Source: Luteitalea sp. TBR-22 (GTDB taxonomy: Bacteria; Acidobacteriota; Vicinamibacteria; Vicinamibacterales; Vicinamibacteraceae). From it: 64,000 nucleotides of DNA. The notes beneath the pieces were generated by a model. That model made no database searches and had not been told where the DNA came from. It worked only from the letters and a program-made list of their open reading frames with translations. This document shows positions 26,304-33,884 of this stretch, in pieces. The position numbers and the translations under genes were made by a program. The first letter of the stretch is position 1, and the number at the start of each line of letters is the position of its first letter. Location: positions 6,036,501 to 6,100,500 of the forward strand of contig NZ_AP024452.1 in assembly GCF_016865485.1 (NCBI RefSeq), read 5' to 3'.

Positions 26304-27311
26304 CTACCGTGGCGCGGATGACTGGGCCGGCTGTCCGGGTCCGGGCTGACGCGTGACGACATCGACCGGCGTCTGGTGGTCGTCGGGCGGGGCCTGCTTC
26401 CGCAGGATCTGCAACGCCGTCTCGATCCCGAACACGGCGAGCTGATCGCCGTGCTGATCCGCCGTGGCGAGCACCCGGCCGTCGTCCAGCAGTTGGCGGA
26501 CTGCCGCGATGTTGTCGAACCCCACGACCTGCACCTCGCCGGTGCGCCCCGCCTGACGGACGGCGGCGGCCGCGCCGAGCGCCATGCTGTCGTTGCTCGC
26601 GAGCAGGGCCTTCAGGTCGGGGTACTCGCGCAGCAGCGCCGCCGACAGCGCGTTGGCCTTGTCCTGTTCCCAGGCGGCGCTCTGCACCGAGACGACGCGC
26701 ATGCCTGCCGTCGCCATCGCGTCCTCGAAGCCGAGCCGGCGCTGCTGGGCGTTGAACGCCGTCGGGATGCCCTCGAGGATGGCCACGGCGGCACCCCTGG
26801 GCAGTGCCGCCGCGAGCACCGCGCCCACCGCGCGCGCTCCGGCACGATTGTCGGGGCCGACGAACGGCACGCGCAGCCCGGCCGCCTTCAGTGTCTCCGC
26901 GTCCAGCTTGTTGTCGATGTTGACGACGATGACGCCCTGCTGCTGGGCTCTCCGGAGCACCGGTACGAGCGCCCGCGAGTCGGCCGGGGCGATGACGATG
27001 GCGCTGACGCGCTGGGCGAGCATCTGCTCGACCAGGGCGACCTGCTGCGAGATGTCGCTCTCGTTGCCGATCCCGTTGACGACCAGGTCGTAGTCCGATG
27101 CGTGCGCCTCGTGATGCTTGCGGGCACCGTCGGCCATCGTGACGAAGAACTCGTTGGCCAGCGACTTCATCACGAGCGCGATGCGCGGGCGTCCGGGTGT
27201 CGGCGCCGGCGTCGCCGACGGCCCGTCACCGCCTGAGGGTGCGCCACATCCCGCGACAGCCAGGCACGCCAGGGCGGCGAGCCACCGGAACCTGCGGATC
27301 ATGGCGGCCAT
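26304..27311 (-). CDS. Sugar ABC transporter substrate-binding lipoprotein (RbsB/LacI fold)
   Basis: A 335-residue periplasmic binding protein with a lipoprotein signal (LACLAVAGCGAPSG, lipid Cys22). It has the type I periplasmic-binding fold: RIALVMKSLANEFFVTMADGARKH, AIVIAPADSRALVPVLRRAQQQGVIVVNID and VQVVGFDNIAAVRQLLDDG. First gene of the importer operon; the second ATG (MIRRF) is a possible alternative start. Pentose, hexose or inositol are the usual ligands of the family. Confidence 0.9.
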   Translation of the reverse strand: MAAMIRRFRWLAALACLAVAGCGAPSGGDGPSATPAPTPGRPRIALVMKSLANEFFVTMADGARKHHEAHASDYDLVVNGIGNESDISQQVALVEQMLAQRVSAIVIAPADSRALVPVLRRAQQQGVIVVNIDNKLDAETLKAAGLRVPFVGPDNRAGARAVGAVLAAALPRGAAVAILEGIPTAFNAQQRRLGFEDAMATAGMRVVSVQSAAWEQDKANALSAALLREYPDLKALLASNDSMALGAAAAVRQAGRTGEVQVVGFDNIAAVRQLLDDGRVLATADQHGDQLAVFGIETALQILRKQAPPDDHQTPVDVVTRQPGPGQPAQSSAPR

Positions 27312-27322
27312 GATGCCGTGGG

Positions 27323-27351
27323 CAATTTGAAATTGGAAATTTGAAATTCAT
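27323..27351. repeat. AT-rich heptamer repeat (AATTTGA/AATTGGA)
   Basis: Three to four 7-bp units just upstream of the binding-protein gene, very AT-rich compared with the surrounding DNA. Confidence 0.8.
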
Positions 27352-27378
27352 CGGCGGCCGGCCTGTCGGGCGCCCCCC

Positions 27379-27442
27379 GTGCCGACCTGAAGGTCGGCAC
27401 CTACGTCCTTCACGTCGTAGGCGTCGACCTTCAGGTCGACGC
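27379..27442. repeat. Paired hairpin repeats CGACCTTCAGGTCG
   Basis: Two perfect 22-bp palindromes, GTGCCGACCT-GA-AGGTCGGCAC (27379-27400) and GCGTCGACCT-TC-AGGTCGACGC (27421-27442), face each other with CTAC and GTAG inside. The core matches the hairpins near 13.9 kb. Confidence 0.85.
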
Positions 27443-27468
27443 GGTGCGCCCTTCGAGAATCCCGAATC

Positions 27469-28116
27469 TCAGATGGCCTGCGTCAGGAACGGGTTGGTCC
27501 GACGCTCCTGCCCGATCGTCGTCGTCGGCCCATGGCCGGGGTAGACGATCGCCTCGTCGCCCAGCGGGAACAGCACCTCGCGAATCGACCGCAGCAGCGT
27601 CTCGAGGTCGCCGCCCGGCAGGTCGGTGCGACCGATCGAGCCGGCAAACAGCGTGTCGCCCACGAAGAGCCGGTCGGCAGGGCCGTCGCCCACCCCGACC
27701 TGCAGGCACACCTGGCCCGGGCTGTGGCCCGGCGTGTGGAGGGCGCGGAGCCGGCAGTGCCCGAACGTCCACTCGGGCTGCTGGTCGAACCACGCGTCGA
27801 TCGGCGGCTGCGGCCGCATCCTGAACCCGAAGGCCACGCCCTGCTGCACGGCACGCTCGTACAGGAACAGGTCGTCGTGGTGCAGCACGAGGGGCACATC
27901 CCACTCCGCCTTGGCCTCGTTGCACCCGGCGATGTGGTCGAGGTGCGAGTGCGTCAGCATGATGTAGCGCACCGACACGCCTGTTCGACGGACAATGGCG
28001 ATCAACTCGTCGACCTCCGCGCCGGGGTCGATCACGATGGCCTCGCCGGTCATCGGGCAGGCCACGACGTAGCCGTTCTTCTCGAACGGCGGCACGGCAC
28101 ACGATTCGATCAGCAT
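27469..28116 (-). CDS. Metallo-beta-lactamase-fold hydrolase, glyoxalase II-like
   Basis: A 215-residue protein beginning MLIESCAVPPFEKNGYVV. The zinc motif THSHLDHIAG (His56, His58, Asp60, His61), HTPGHSPGQVCL, FVGDTLFAGSIGRTDLPGGD and VYPGHGPTTTIGQER place it in the short glyoxalase II-like group (hydroxyacylglutathione hydrolase/YcbL relatives). It may hydrolyse a thioester. Its ATG overlaps the ATG of the divergent gene on the other strand within a single CATG. Confidence 0.88.
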   Translation of the reverse strand: MLIESCAVPPFEKNGYVVACPMTGEAIVIDPGAEVDELIAIVRRTGVSVRYIMLTHSHLDHIAGCNEAKAEWDVPLVLHHDDLFLYERAVQQGVAFGFRMRPQPPIDAWFDQQPEWTFGHCRLRALHTPGHSPGQVCLQVGVGDGPADRLFVGDTLFAGSIGRTDLPGGDLETLLRSIREVLFPLGDEAIVYPGHGPTTTIGQERRTNPFLTQAI

Positions 28117-29071
28117 GTCGGTCTCATTCGAACACGTCCAGGCGGCGGCCCGCCGCATCGCCCCCTTCGTCCGCCGGACGCCGCTGCTGCGCGCCGAGGG
28201 CCTCTCGGCGGTAACCGGGCGCGAGGTGTGGCTCAAGCTCGAGACGCTGCAGCGCACGCGGGCGTTCAAGCGCCGCGGCGCCGTCAACGCGCTGCTGGCT
28301 CTCGAGGAGCGTGAGGGCGCGGTGCCGCCGCTGGTCACGGCCTCGGCCGGCAACCACGGCGTCGCCCTGTCGAGCATCGCACGGGAACGCGGCGCCCGGT
28401 TGACGATCTACGTCCCGAAGGACGCCCCTCGCGCCAAGCTCGATCGCCTGCGCGGCGAGGGCATCACGATTGTCGCCGACTGCGCCGACTACGACGAGGC
28501 AGAGGCGCGCGCCCTGGCGGCCAGCCACGCCGGCCACGGGCGGTTCATCTCGGCCTACGCGCATCCCGACGTGATCGCGGGCGCGGGCACCATCGCCCTC
28601 GAAGTACTCGAGGATCTGCCGTCCACCGGCGCGATCGTCGTGCCCACCGGTGGCGGCGGTCTGCTCTCCGGAGTGGCCATCGGCGCCGACTTCAGGGTGC
28701 CGGCGATTGGCGTGGAGCCGGAAGTCAATCCGGCGTTCACCAGCGCCCTCGCCGCGGGTCACACGACCACGATCACCCCCGGGACCTCATTGGCGGACGG
28801 TCTGCTCGGCAACCTGGAGCCCGGTGCCCTGACCTTCGACCTCGTCAAGGACCTCGATGTGCCGGTCAGGCTGGTGCCCGAGACGTTCCTCGTGGACGGC
28901 GTGCGGGCGCTGTTCGTCCACGAGCGACTGGTCGCCGAGGGCGCCGGTGGCATCGCCGTCGGCGCCCTCCTGGCCGGTGCGCTCGACGCGTGGCCGGACC
29001 CGCTCGTGCTGCTGGTGACCGGCGCCAACATCGACGCGCCGACCTTCGCGCGGGTCGTGGGCCAAGGGTGA
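28115..29071 (+). CDS. PLP-dependent threonine/serine dehydratase-like enzyme
   Basis: A 318-residue fold-type II PLP enzyme. The N-terminus FEHVQAAARRIAPFVRRTPLL is that of threonine dehydratase and serine racemase. The PLP lysine is Lys52 in TRAFKRRGA (a Ser is more usual before F-K), TASAGNHGVALS binds substrate and PTGGGGLLSG holds the phosphate. There is no ACT regulatory domain, so it resembles the catabolic or racemase form. The ATG shares two bases with the start of the divergent metallo-hydrolase. Confidence 0.88.
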   Translation: MSVSFEHVQAAARRIAPFVRRTPLLRAEGLSAVTGREVWLKLETLQRTRAFKRRGAVNALLALEEREGAVPPLVTASAGNHGVALSSIARERGARLTIYVPKDAPRAKLDRLRGEGITIVADCADYDEAEARALAASHAGHGRFISAYAHPDVIAGAGTIALEVLEDLPSTGAIVVPTGGGGLLSGVAIGADFRVPAIGVEPEVNPAFTSALAAGHTTTITPGTSLADGLLGNLEPGALTFDLVKDLDVPVRLVPETFLVDGVRALFVHERLVAEGAGGIAVGALLAGALDAWPDPLVLLVTGANIDAPTFARVVGQG

Positions 29072-29185
29072 TGCCGGGGCGGCGAGGTGGACCAACGGGC
29101 TGTTCGTTGGGGTGGACGGTGACGTTGAAGGGATCAGCTCCCAGTCAGAGCGTCTGCACCCAACTTCTTCACCGGAGGAGTCTCC

Positions 29186-29866
29186 ATGTACAGCTCCCGT
29201 CGTGGTGTGTTGTCCCTTGCCCTGGCCGCCCTGGGCATACTCTCGATGCCGACCACGTCAGCCGCGCAGGCCGTGCATCGCCCGATCGCCGACTTCATCG
29301 GCCCCAACCTGGCCGCGCCGAGCGTCATCTGGACCGAGCCGGGCAACCCGAACTACGCGGTCATCGACTACTTCGGGCGACTGGCCACCAACCAGGGGCT
29401 GAACTTCGGCTCCACCTACGACGGACAGGTCGTCGAACGCGCCCTCCCGGACGGGACGGCGCTGGTCAGCGTCAGCCTGCGTGCCCGCAAAGTGCTGATG
29501 TACGCCGTCGACACGTCGCAGGCCAACGCGGTCGTGTTCGGGCACTCGGCGCCGCAGGTGAAGGCCGGCGCCAGGGCGACCCTCGGCGATGCCATGCTGA
29601 CGCTGGAGTTCGTCAACACCGCACCGGGTGCGCCGCTGCCGTCCCTGTTCACCATCATCTTCGGCCCCAGCGTGCAAAAGGTGCTGCTCGTCGCCAACGC
29701 CAAGGGGACCTTCAATGCGGCGTACGGGGTACCGGACGGCACGCCCGGGATGCTGCACGTGACCCAGCGCGGCATCTACGACGCACCCGGGTTCGATGGC
29801 AACCCGTCACAGGACAACGTGTTCCCGGCCGAGAGCATCAACCTGACCGTTCTCGGCAAGAAGTAG
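29186..29866 (+). CDS. Secreted protein of unknown function
   Basis: A 226-residue protein with a strong Shine-Dalgarno (GGAGGAG, 6 bp before ATG) and a signal peptide ending TTSAAQA. The mature part is beta-rich without cysteines; repeated short strands (TALVSVSLRARKVLMYAVD, NAVVFGHSAPQVKAG) suggest a beta-sandwich or jelly roll. I do not recognise the family. It stands alone between a PLP enzyme and an MFS gene on the same strand. Confidence 0.75.
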   Translation: MYSSRRGVLSLALAALGILSMPTTSAAQAVHRPIADFIGPNLAAPSVIWTEPGNPNYAVIDYFGRLATNQGLNFGSTYDGQVVERALPDGTALVSVSLRARKVLMYAVDTSQANAVVFGHSAPQVKAGARATLGDAMLTLEFVNTAPGAPLPSLFTIIFGPSVQKVLLVANAKGTFNAAYGVPDGTPGMLHVTQRGIYDAPGFDGNPSQDNVFPAESINLTVLGKK

Positions 29867-29906
29867 CCCCGGGGGCCCCCCGCCCCCGCACGAGGAGCAG
29901 CGCGGC

Positions 29907-31142
29907 ATGACCTTCACCGCGCTGCTGCTCGACAACCCGCAGTTCCGCCGCGTGTGGATCGCGCAGGTGGTGAGCCAGCTCGGCGACTGGTTCAACGCCG
30001 TGGCCGTCTACGCGCTGCTGCTCGACCTGACCGGGTCGGCCACGCTGGTGGCGGCGATGATGGTCGTGCAGTTGCTGCCACTGGCCCTGGTCAGCCCGAT
30101 GGCCGGCGTGGTGGTCGACCGGATGTCGCGCCGCACGCTCATGATCGGCGCCGACCTGGCGCGAGCGGTGCTGTTTGCCGGCCTGGTGTTCGTGCGATCG
30201 GCCGACCAGATCTGGCTGGCATTCGTGCTGGTCACGCTCGGCGTCATCGCGACGGCCTTCTTCGAGCCGGCGCGCACGGCCATGCTCCCCGACGTGGTGC
30301 CGCGCGAGCACCTCATGACCGCCAACGCGCTGTCGGCCGCGACCTGGGCGGTGATGCTCACCATCGGCGCGTCGGTCGGCGGGGCGGTCACGGTGCTGGT
30401 CGGCCGCGACGCCGCCTTCGTCTGCAACGGACTGTCCTTCCTGGCCTCGGCCGCCGCGCTGCGCGGGCTGCACGTCGTCGAGACCCACCACACGCAGCCG
30501 CGCGACGCCGCGAGCACCGGCGTGCGCGACGGCCTTGCATACCTGCGCCGGCACCCGGCGACGATTGCGCTGCTCAGCATCAAGGCGGTGTGGGCGGTGG
30601 CCGGCGGAATGATGCTGCTGCTCACGGTGTTCGGCCAGCGCGTCTTCGCGACGACGCCGGGCGAGACGGCGGCACGCGGCATCGGCGTGCTCTTCGCGGC
30701 GCGCGGCGTCGGCGCCATCGGCGGCGCCCTCCTCGCCCGCGCGGTGCAGGGGCGCGATGCGGCCCGCCTGAAGGCGCTCGTGCCCTGGTGCTACGGCATC
30801 GCGGCGCTCGGCTACCTCACGCTGGCCAATGCGCCCACGCTCTGGGCCGGCGCCCTGGCCGTGGTGTGGGCGCACGTGTTCGGCACGCTGCTCTGGGTGC
30901 TGAGCTCGGTGCTGCTGCAGTTGGTCGTCGAGGCACGGGTACGCGGGCGCATCTTCGCCGTCGAGCTCGCGCTGCACACCTTCGTGTCGGCAGCCGCCAT
31001 CCTGCTCACCGGCTACGGCCTCGACAACCTCCACATCGCGCCCCGTACTCTGGCCACCTGGCTGGGCGCATTCTTCCTGGCACCAGCGGCGGCCTGGGCC
31101 ATGGCCCCCAGGGTAGGGCGCGGCCTCCGACTGCGCCGTTAG
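29907..31142 (+). CDS. MFS transporter, EntS/MFS_3 type
   Basis: A 411-residue exporter with about 12 hydrophobic segments. FRRVWIAQVVSQLGDWFNAVAVYALL starts TM1 and VVDRMSRRTLMIGADLARA is the loop 2-3 motif of the EntS-like branch, which exports siderophores, drugs or other small molecules. GAGGAG precedes the ATG. The last nine codons (VGRGLRLRR) and the TAG stop come from the dispersed repeat at 31113-31211, so the original C-terminus was apparently replaced. Confidence 0.88.
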   Translation: MTFTALLLDNPQFRRVWIAQVVSQLGDWFNAVAVYALLLDLTGSATLVAAMMVVQLLPLALVSPMAGVVVDRMSRRTLMIGADLARAVLFAGLVFVRSADQIWLAFVLVTLGVIATAFFEPARTAMLPDVVPREHLMTANALSAATWAVMLTIGASVGGAVTVLVGRDAAFVCNGLSFLASAAALRGLHVVETHHTQPRDAASTGVRDGLAYLRRHPATIALLSIKAVWAVAGGMMLLLTVFGQRVFATTPGETAARGIGVLFAARGVGAIGGALLARAVQGRDAARLKALVPWCYGIAALGYLTLANAPTLWAGALAVVWAHVFGTLLWVLSSVLLQLVVEARVRGRIFAVELALHTFVSAAAILLTGYGLDNLHIAPRTLATWLGAFFLAPAAAWAMAPRVGRGLRLRR

Positions 31143-31211
31143 CCAATCATTCCAACGGCGGGGTGGGACACCCCGCCCTACTTGGATGCAGCGGGACACC
31201 CCGCCCTACCT
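31113..31211. repeat. Dispersed spacer repeat GTAGGGCG...CGCCCTAC, copy 2
   Basis: Same layout as 6149-6214: GTAGGGCGCGGCCTCCGACTGCGCCGTTAGCCA, then CGGGGTGGGACACCCCGCCCTAC. A final partial duplicate (GCGGGACACCCCGCCCTAC) is added. It overlaps the 3' end of the MFS gene. Confidence 0.85.
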
Positions 31212-31224
31212 CGACGCGGTGGCA

Positions 31225-31941
31225 TCACTTCGGCCGACTCGGCCTGATCTCCACGCGACTCGGCAGGCTGCGCGGACTGCTGGCCAGCAGGTCGAACACC
31301 ACCTGCGCCACGTCGTCTGGCGACAGCTTCCAGTCGGTGCCGGCCGCGTCGCCGCCGGGTGAGAACGCCGTCTGCACCGAGCCGGGCATGACCGTGGACA
31401 CCCGGATGTTGTCCTGCCGCACCTCGAGCATGAGCGACTCGGCGAACGCGTTCAGCCCTGCCTTCGACGCGCAGTAGGCCGCGCCGCCGGCAAACGAGTT
31501 CCGGCCGGCCAGGCTGCTGATGTTGATGATCCAGCCACCGCCCCGCTGCTTCAGCGCCGGAATGGCCGCTTTCGTGCAGAGGAAGACGCCCGTGAGGTTG
31601 GTGGCGATGAGCCGGTGCCAGTCGTCGATGGCCATGTCGGCCACGGGCGTGAACGTGCCGACGCCCGCGTTGTTGATCAGCGAGTCGACGCCCCCGAACC
31701 GTTCGGAGGCCGTCCGCACGAGGGCCTCGGCCACGGCCGGGTCGGCGACGTCGCCCTGCACCGTCGCCACGGCAGAGGCCCCGAGTTCGGCGACGACCGC
31801 CTCGAGATCCGGCTTCGAGCGGCCCGAGAGGACGACCCGGGCGCCGCGGGCGACGAACCCGCAGGTCAGGGCGAGGCCGATCCCGCGGGATCCGCCTGTG
31901 ACGATGGCGACGTGGCCGGCGAGTTGAGGCTGGGAAGTCAT
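31225..31941 (-). CDS. Short-chain dehydrogenase/reductase (SDR)
   Basis: A 238-residue classical SDR. The cofactor site VTGGSRGIGLAL with a following SGR fits NADP(H); NNAG is present, and the catalytic Ser-Tyr-Lys are in ISSLAGRNSFAGGAAYCASKAGL. These reduce ketones or oxidise alcohols; the substrate cannot be inferred. The stop lies 13 bp from a dispersed repeat. A TAGTGT box (31948-31953) ends 6 bp before the start. It is divergent from the MDH-like gene with a 46-bp spacer. Confidence 0.92.
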   Translation of the reverse strand: MTSQPQLAGHVAIVTGGSRGIGLALTCGFVARGARVVLSGRSKPDLEAVVAELGASAVATVQGDVADPAVAEALVRTASERFGGVDSLINNAGVGTFTPVADMAIDDWHRLIATNLTGVFLCTKAAIPALKQRGGGWIINISSLAGRNSFAGGAAYCASKAGLNAFAESLMLEVRQDNIRVSTVMPGSVQTAFSPGGDAAGTDWKLSPDDVAQVVFDLLASSPRSLPSRVEIRPSRPK

Positions 31942-31947
31942 GCCCTT

Positions 31948-31953
31948 ACACTA
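31948..31953 (-). promoter_or_regulatory. -10 box TAGTGT of the SDR gene
   Basis: Minus-strand TAGTGT, 6 bp from the ATG. The same bases read forward include TACACT (31947-31952), a possible -10 for the divergent MDH-like gene. Confidence 0.45.
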
Positions 31954-31987
31954 CCGGGGTCGCGCGGCTCGCGCCACGCCCACGTCC

Positions 31988-32794
31988 ATGCCCTTCGTCG
32001 CCATCCTCGGAGCCGGCCCTCTCGGCGGTGCCCTCGCTTACGCGCTGGCCTCGCGGGCGCGCTTCGACGAGGTCCGGCTGATCGACCCCGAAAAGACCCT
32101 GGCCGCCGGCAAGGCGCTCGACATCCTGCAGTCGGGCCCGGTGGACGGCTACAGCACGCGCGTGACCGGCAGCGCGTCGCTGGAAGCCGCGACGGGCGCC
32201 TGGGTGTCGATCCTGGCCGACCCCATCTCGCCCGACCCGCTCAGCCACCTCGAGCAGTTGCACAAGCGCTCGCCCGGCGCCCTGATCGTGTGCGCCGATG
32301 CCGCGCACCAGCTCGTCGTCGCTCGCGGGGTGGCCACCGGCGCCGTGCCACCCGACCGCATCGTGGGGGCCGCGCCGACCGCCGCCGCCGCGGCCGCCCG
32401 GGCCCTGCTGGCCCTCGACGCCGATGTCAGCCCCGCGGTGGTTCACGTCGGGATCGCGAGCGGCGCCCCAGGGCCGTGCGTCATCGACTGGGCGCGCACG
32501 TCGGTGGACGGAGTGCCTGCCGAGGTCGCCTGTCGTCGCGACCAGCGGGAACGCGTCGACGCCAGGCTGGCGGGCCTGTGGCCCCCTGGACCGTACACCC
32601 TGGGCGCAGCCGCCGCGCGCGTGGCCGAGGCGGCGTGGTTCGGATCCCGCCAGGTGTACCCGTGCTGGTGGGTGACCGACGGCGGAGCCACGCCGGCAGG
32701 TGTGTCGTCGTTGCGCTTCTCGCCCGGGGGGCGGGCGCGCATGGTGTCGTCCGGACCGACTGCCGGGCTCGTCGGGTCCGGCGCGAGCCGCTGA
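31988..32794 (+). CDS. Malate/lactate dehydrogenase-like protein without catalytic residues
   Basis: A 268-residue protein with the LDH/MDH Rossmann start MPFVAILGAGPLGGALAYALA and the NAD-ribose acid in LIDPEKTLAAGKALDI. Where active enzymes have the LDSARFR helix it reads PTAAAAAARALL, and the GEHGD loop with the catalytic His is replaced by GIASGAPG. The Asp-His proton relay and the substrate Arg are therefore missing, so dehydrogenase activity is unlikely. It may bind a dinucleotide as a regulator. The stop is 1 bp from the start of the CNNM gene. Confidence 0.7.
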   Translation: MPFVAILGAGPLGGALAYALASRARFDEVRLIDPEKTLAAGKALDILQSGPVDGYSTRVTGSASLEAATGAWVSILADPISPDPLSHLEQLHKRSPGALIVCADAAHQLVVARGVATGAVPPDRIVGAAPTAAAAAARALLALDADVSPAVVHVGIASGAPGPCVIDWARTSVDGVPAEVACRRDQRERVDARLAGLWPPGPYTLGAAAARVAEAAWFGSRQVYPCWWVTDGGATPAGVSSLRFSPGGRARMVSSGPTAGLVGSGASR

Positions 32795-32795
32795 C

Positions 32796-33884
32796 GTGCT
32801 GACGTCCCTGCTCATCGTGGCCTCGATGGTCGCGGTGACGGCGCTCTACGTCGCGGCGGAGTTCGCCGCCGTGTCTGTCCGCAAGAGCCGCATCCGCCAG
32901 ATGGCCGAGGACGGCCATGCGACGGCCCGACGCCTGCTGCCGGTCCTCGACGATGCCGCTGCCCTCGACCGCTACATCGCCGCGTGCCAGGTCGGCATCA
33001 CCCTCTCCAGCCTGATCCTGGGCGCCTATGGTCAGATTGCATACGGTCCGGCCATCGCCGCCCAGTTGCAGGCGCGGCTCGGACTCGACCCACTCGCCGC
33101 CTCGTCAGCCGCCGCGGTCGTCATCCTGCTCGTGCTCACCGTCGGCGCGATGGTCGCTGGCGAGCTCGCGCCCAAGTCGCTCGCGCTGCAGTACCCGACC
33201 GAGATCGCGCTCTACTCCTACTGGCCGATGCGCTGGTCGCTCTGGCTGCTCGGCCCGTTCATCTGGTTCCTCAACGGCTCCGGCACCCTGCTGCTCCGCC
33301 TGCTCGGCAGCGCCCACGGCGCGCATCGCCACGTGCATTCCCCCGAGGAGATCGAGTTGCTGCTGGCCGAGAGCCACGACGGCGGGCTGCTCGAGCCCGA
33401 CGAGCTGCGCCGGCTGCAGCGCGCGCTCCGCTTCAGCCTGCGTACGGCGCGGCAGCTGATGACGACCCGCGACCGCATGCAGTGCGTCGACGTCATGACG
33501 CCGGTCGAGCAGGTGCTGTCGATGGCGCTCGACTCCTCGCAGGCCTACGTGCCGATCTACCGTGACGCGCCCGACAACGTCATCGGCTTCCTCAACACCA
33601 AGCGCCTGCTGGTGCGGCACGTCGAGGGCCGCCCGGTCCGATCGGTGCGCGAGCTGCTGCAGCCGGCTCCCCGGGTCGAGGAGACGATGACCGGCGACCG
33701 CCTGATCGCGGAGCTCCGCCGCCACCGCACGCACCAGGCGATCGTCGTCGACGCCGGCCAGGCCGTGGTCGGCATGGTGACGCTCGACGACATCCTGTCG
33801 TCGCTGCTCGGTCCCACGCCCGACGAGTTCACGCAGTCCTCGCTGCGCATGCCGGCGCCGCGCGCCACGAGGTCTCGCGCATGA
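32796..33884 (+). CDS. CNNM/CorC (HlyC) family membrane protein, short form
   Basis: A 362-residue protein with a DUF21/CNNM transmembrane domain (residues 1-190: LYVAAEFAAVSVRKSRIRQMAEDG, then GELAPKSLALQYP) followed by two CBS domains. It lacks the C-terminal CorC_HlyC domain carried by the next gene. CNNM/CorC proteins move Mg2+ or Na+ across the membrane with ATP-bound CBS domains. The GTG start lies 1 bp after the MDH-like stop, and the end overlaps the next gene (ATGA). Confidence 0.9.
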   Translation: MLTSLLIVASMVAVTALYVAAEFAAVSVRKSRIRQMAEDGHATARRLLPVLDDAAALDRYIAACQVGITLSSLILGAYGQIAYGPAIAAQLQARLGLDPLAASSAAAVVILLVLTVGAMVAGELAPKSLALQYPTEIALYSYWPMRWSLWLLGPFIWFLNGSGTLLLRLLGSAHGAHRHVHSPEEIELLLAESHDGGLLEPDELRRLQRALRFSLRTARQLMTTRDRMQCVDVMTPVEQVLSMALDSSQAYVPIYRDAPDNVIGFLNTKRLLVRHVEGRPVRSVRELLQPAPRVEETMTGDRLIAELRRHRTHQAIVVDAGQAVVGMVTLDDILSSLLGPTPDEFTQSSLRMPAPRATRSRA

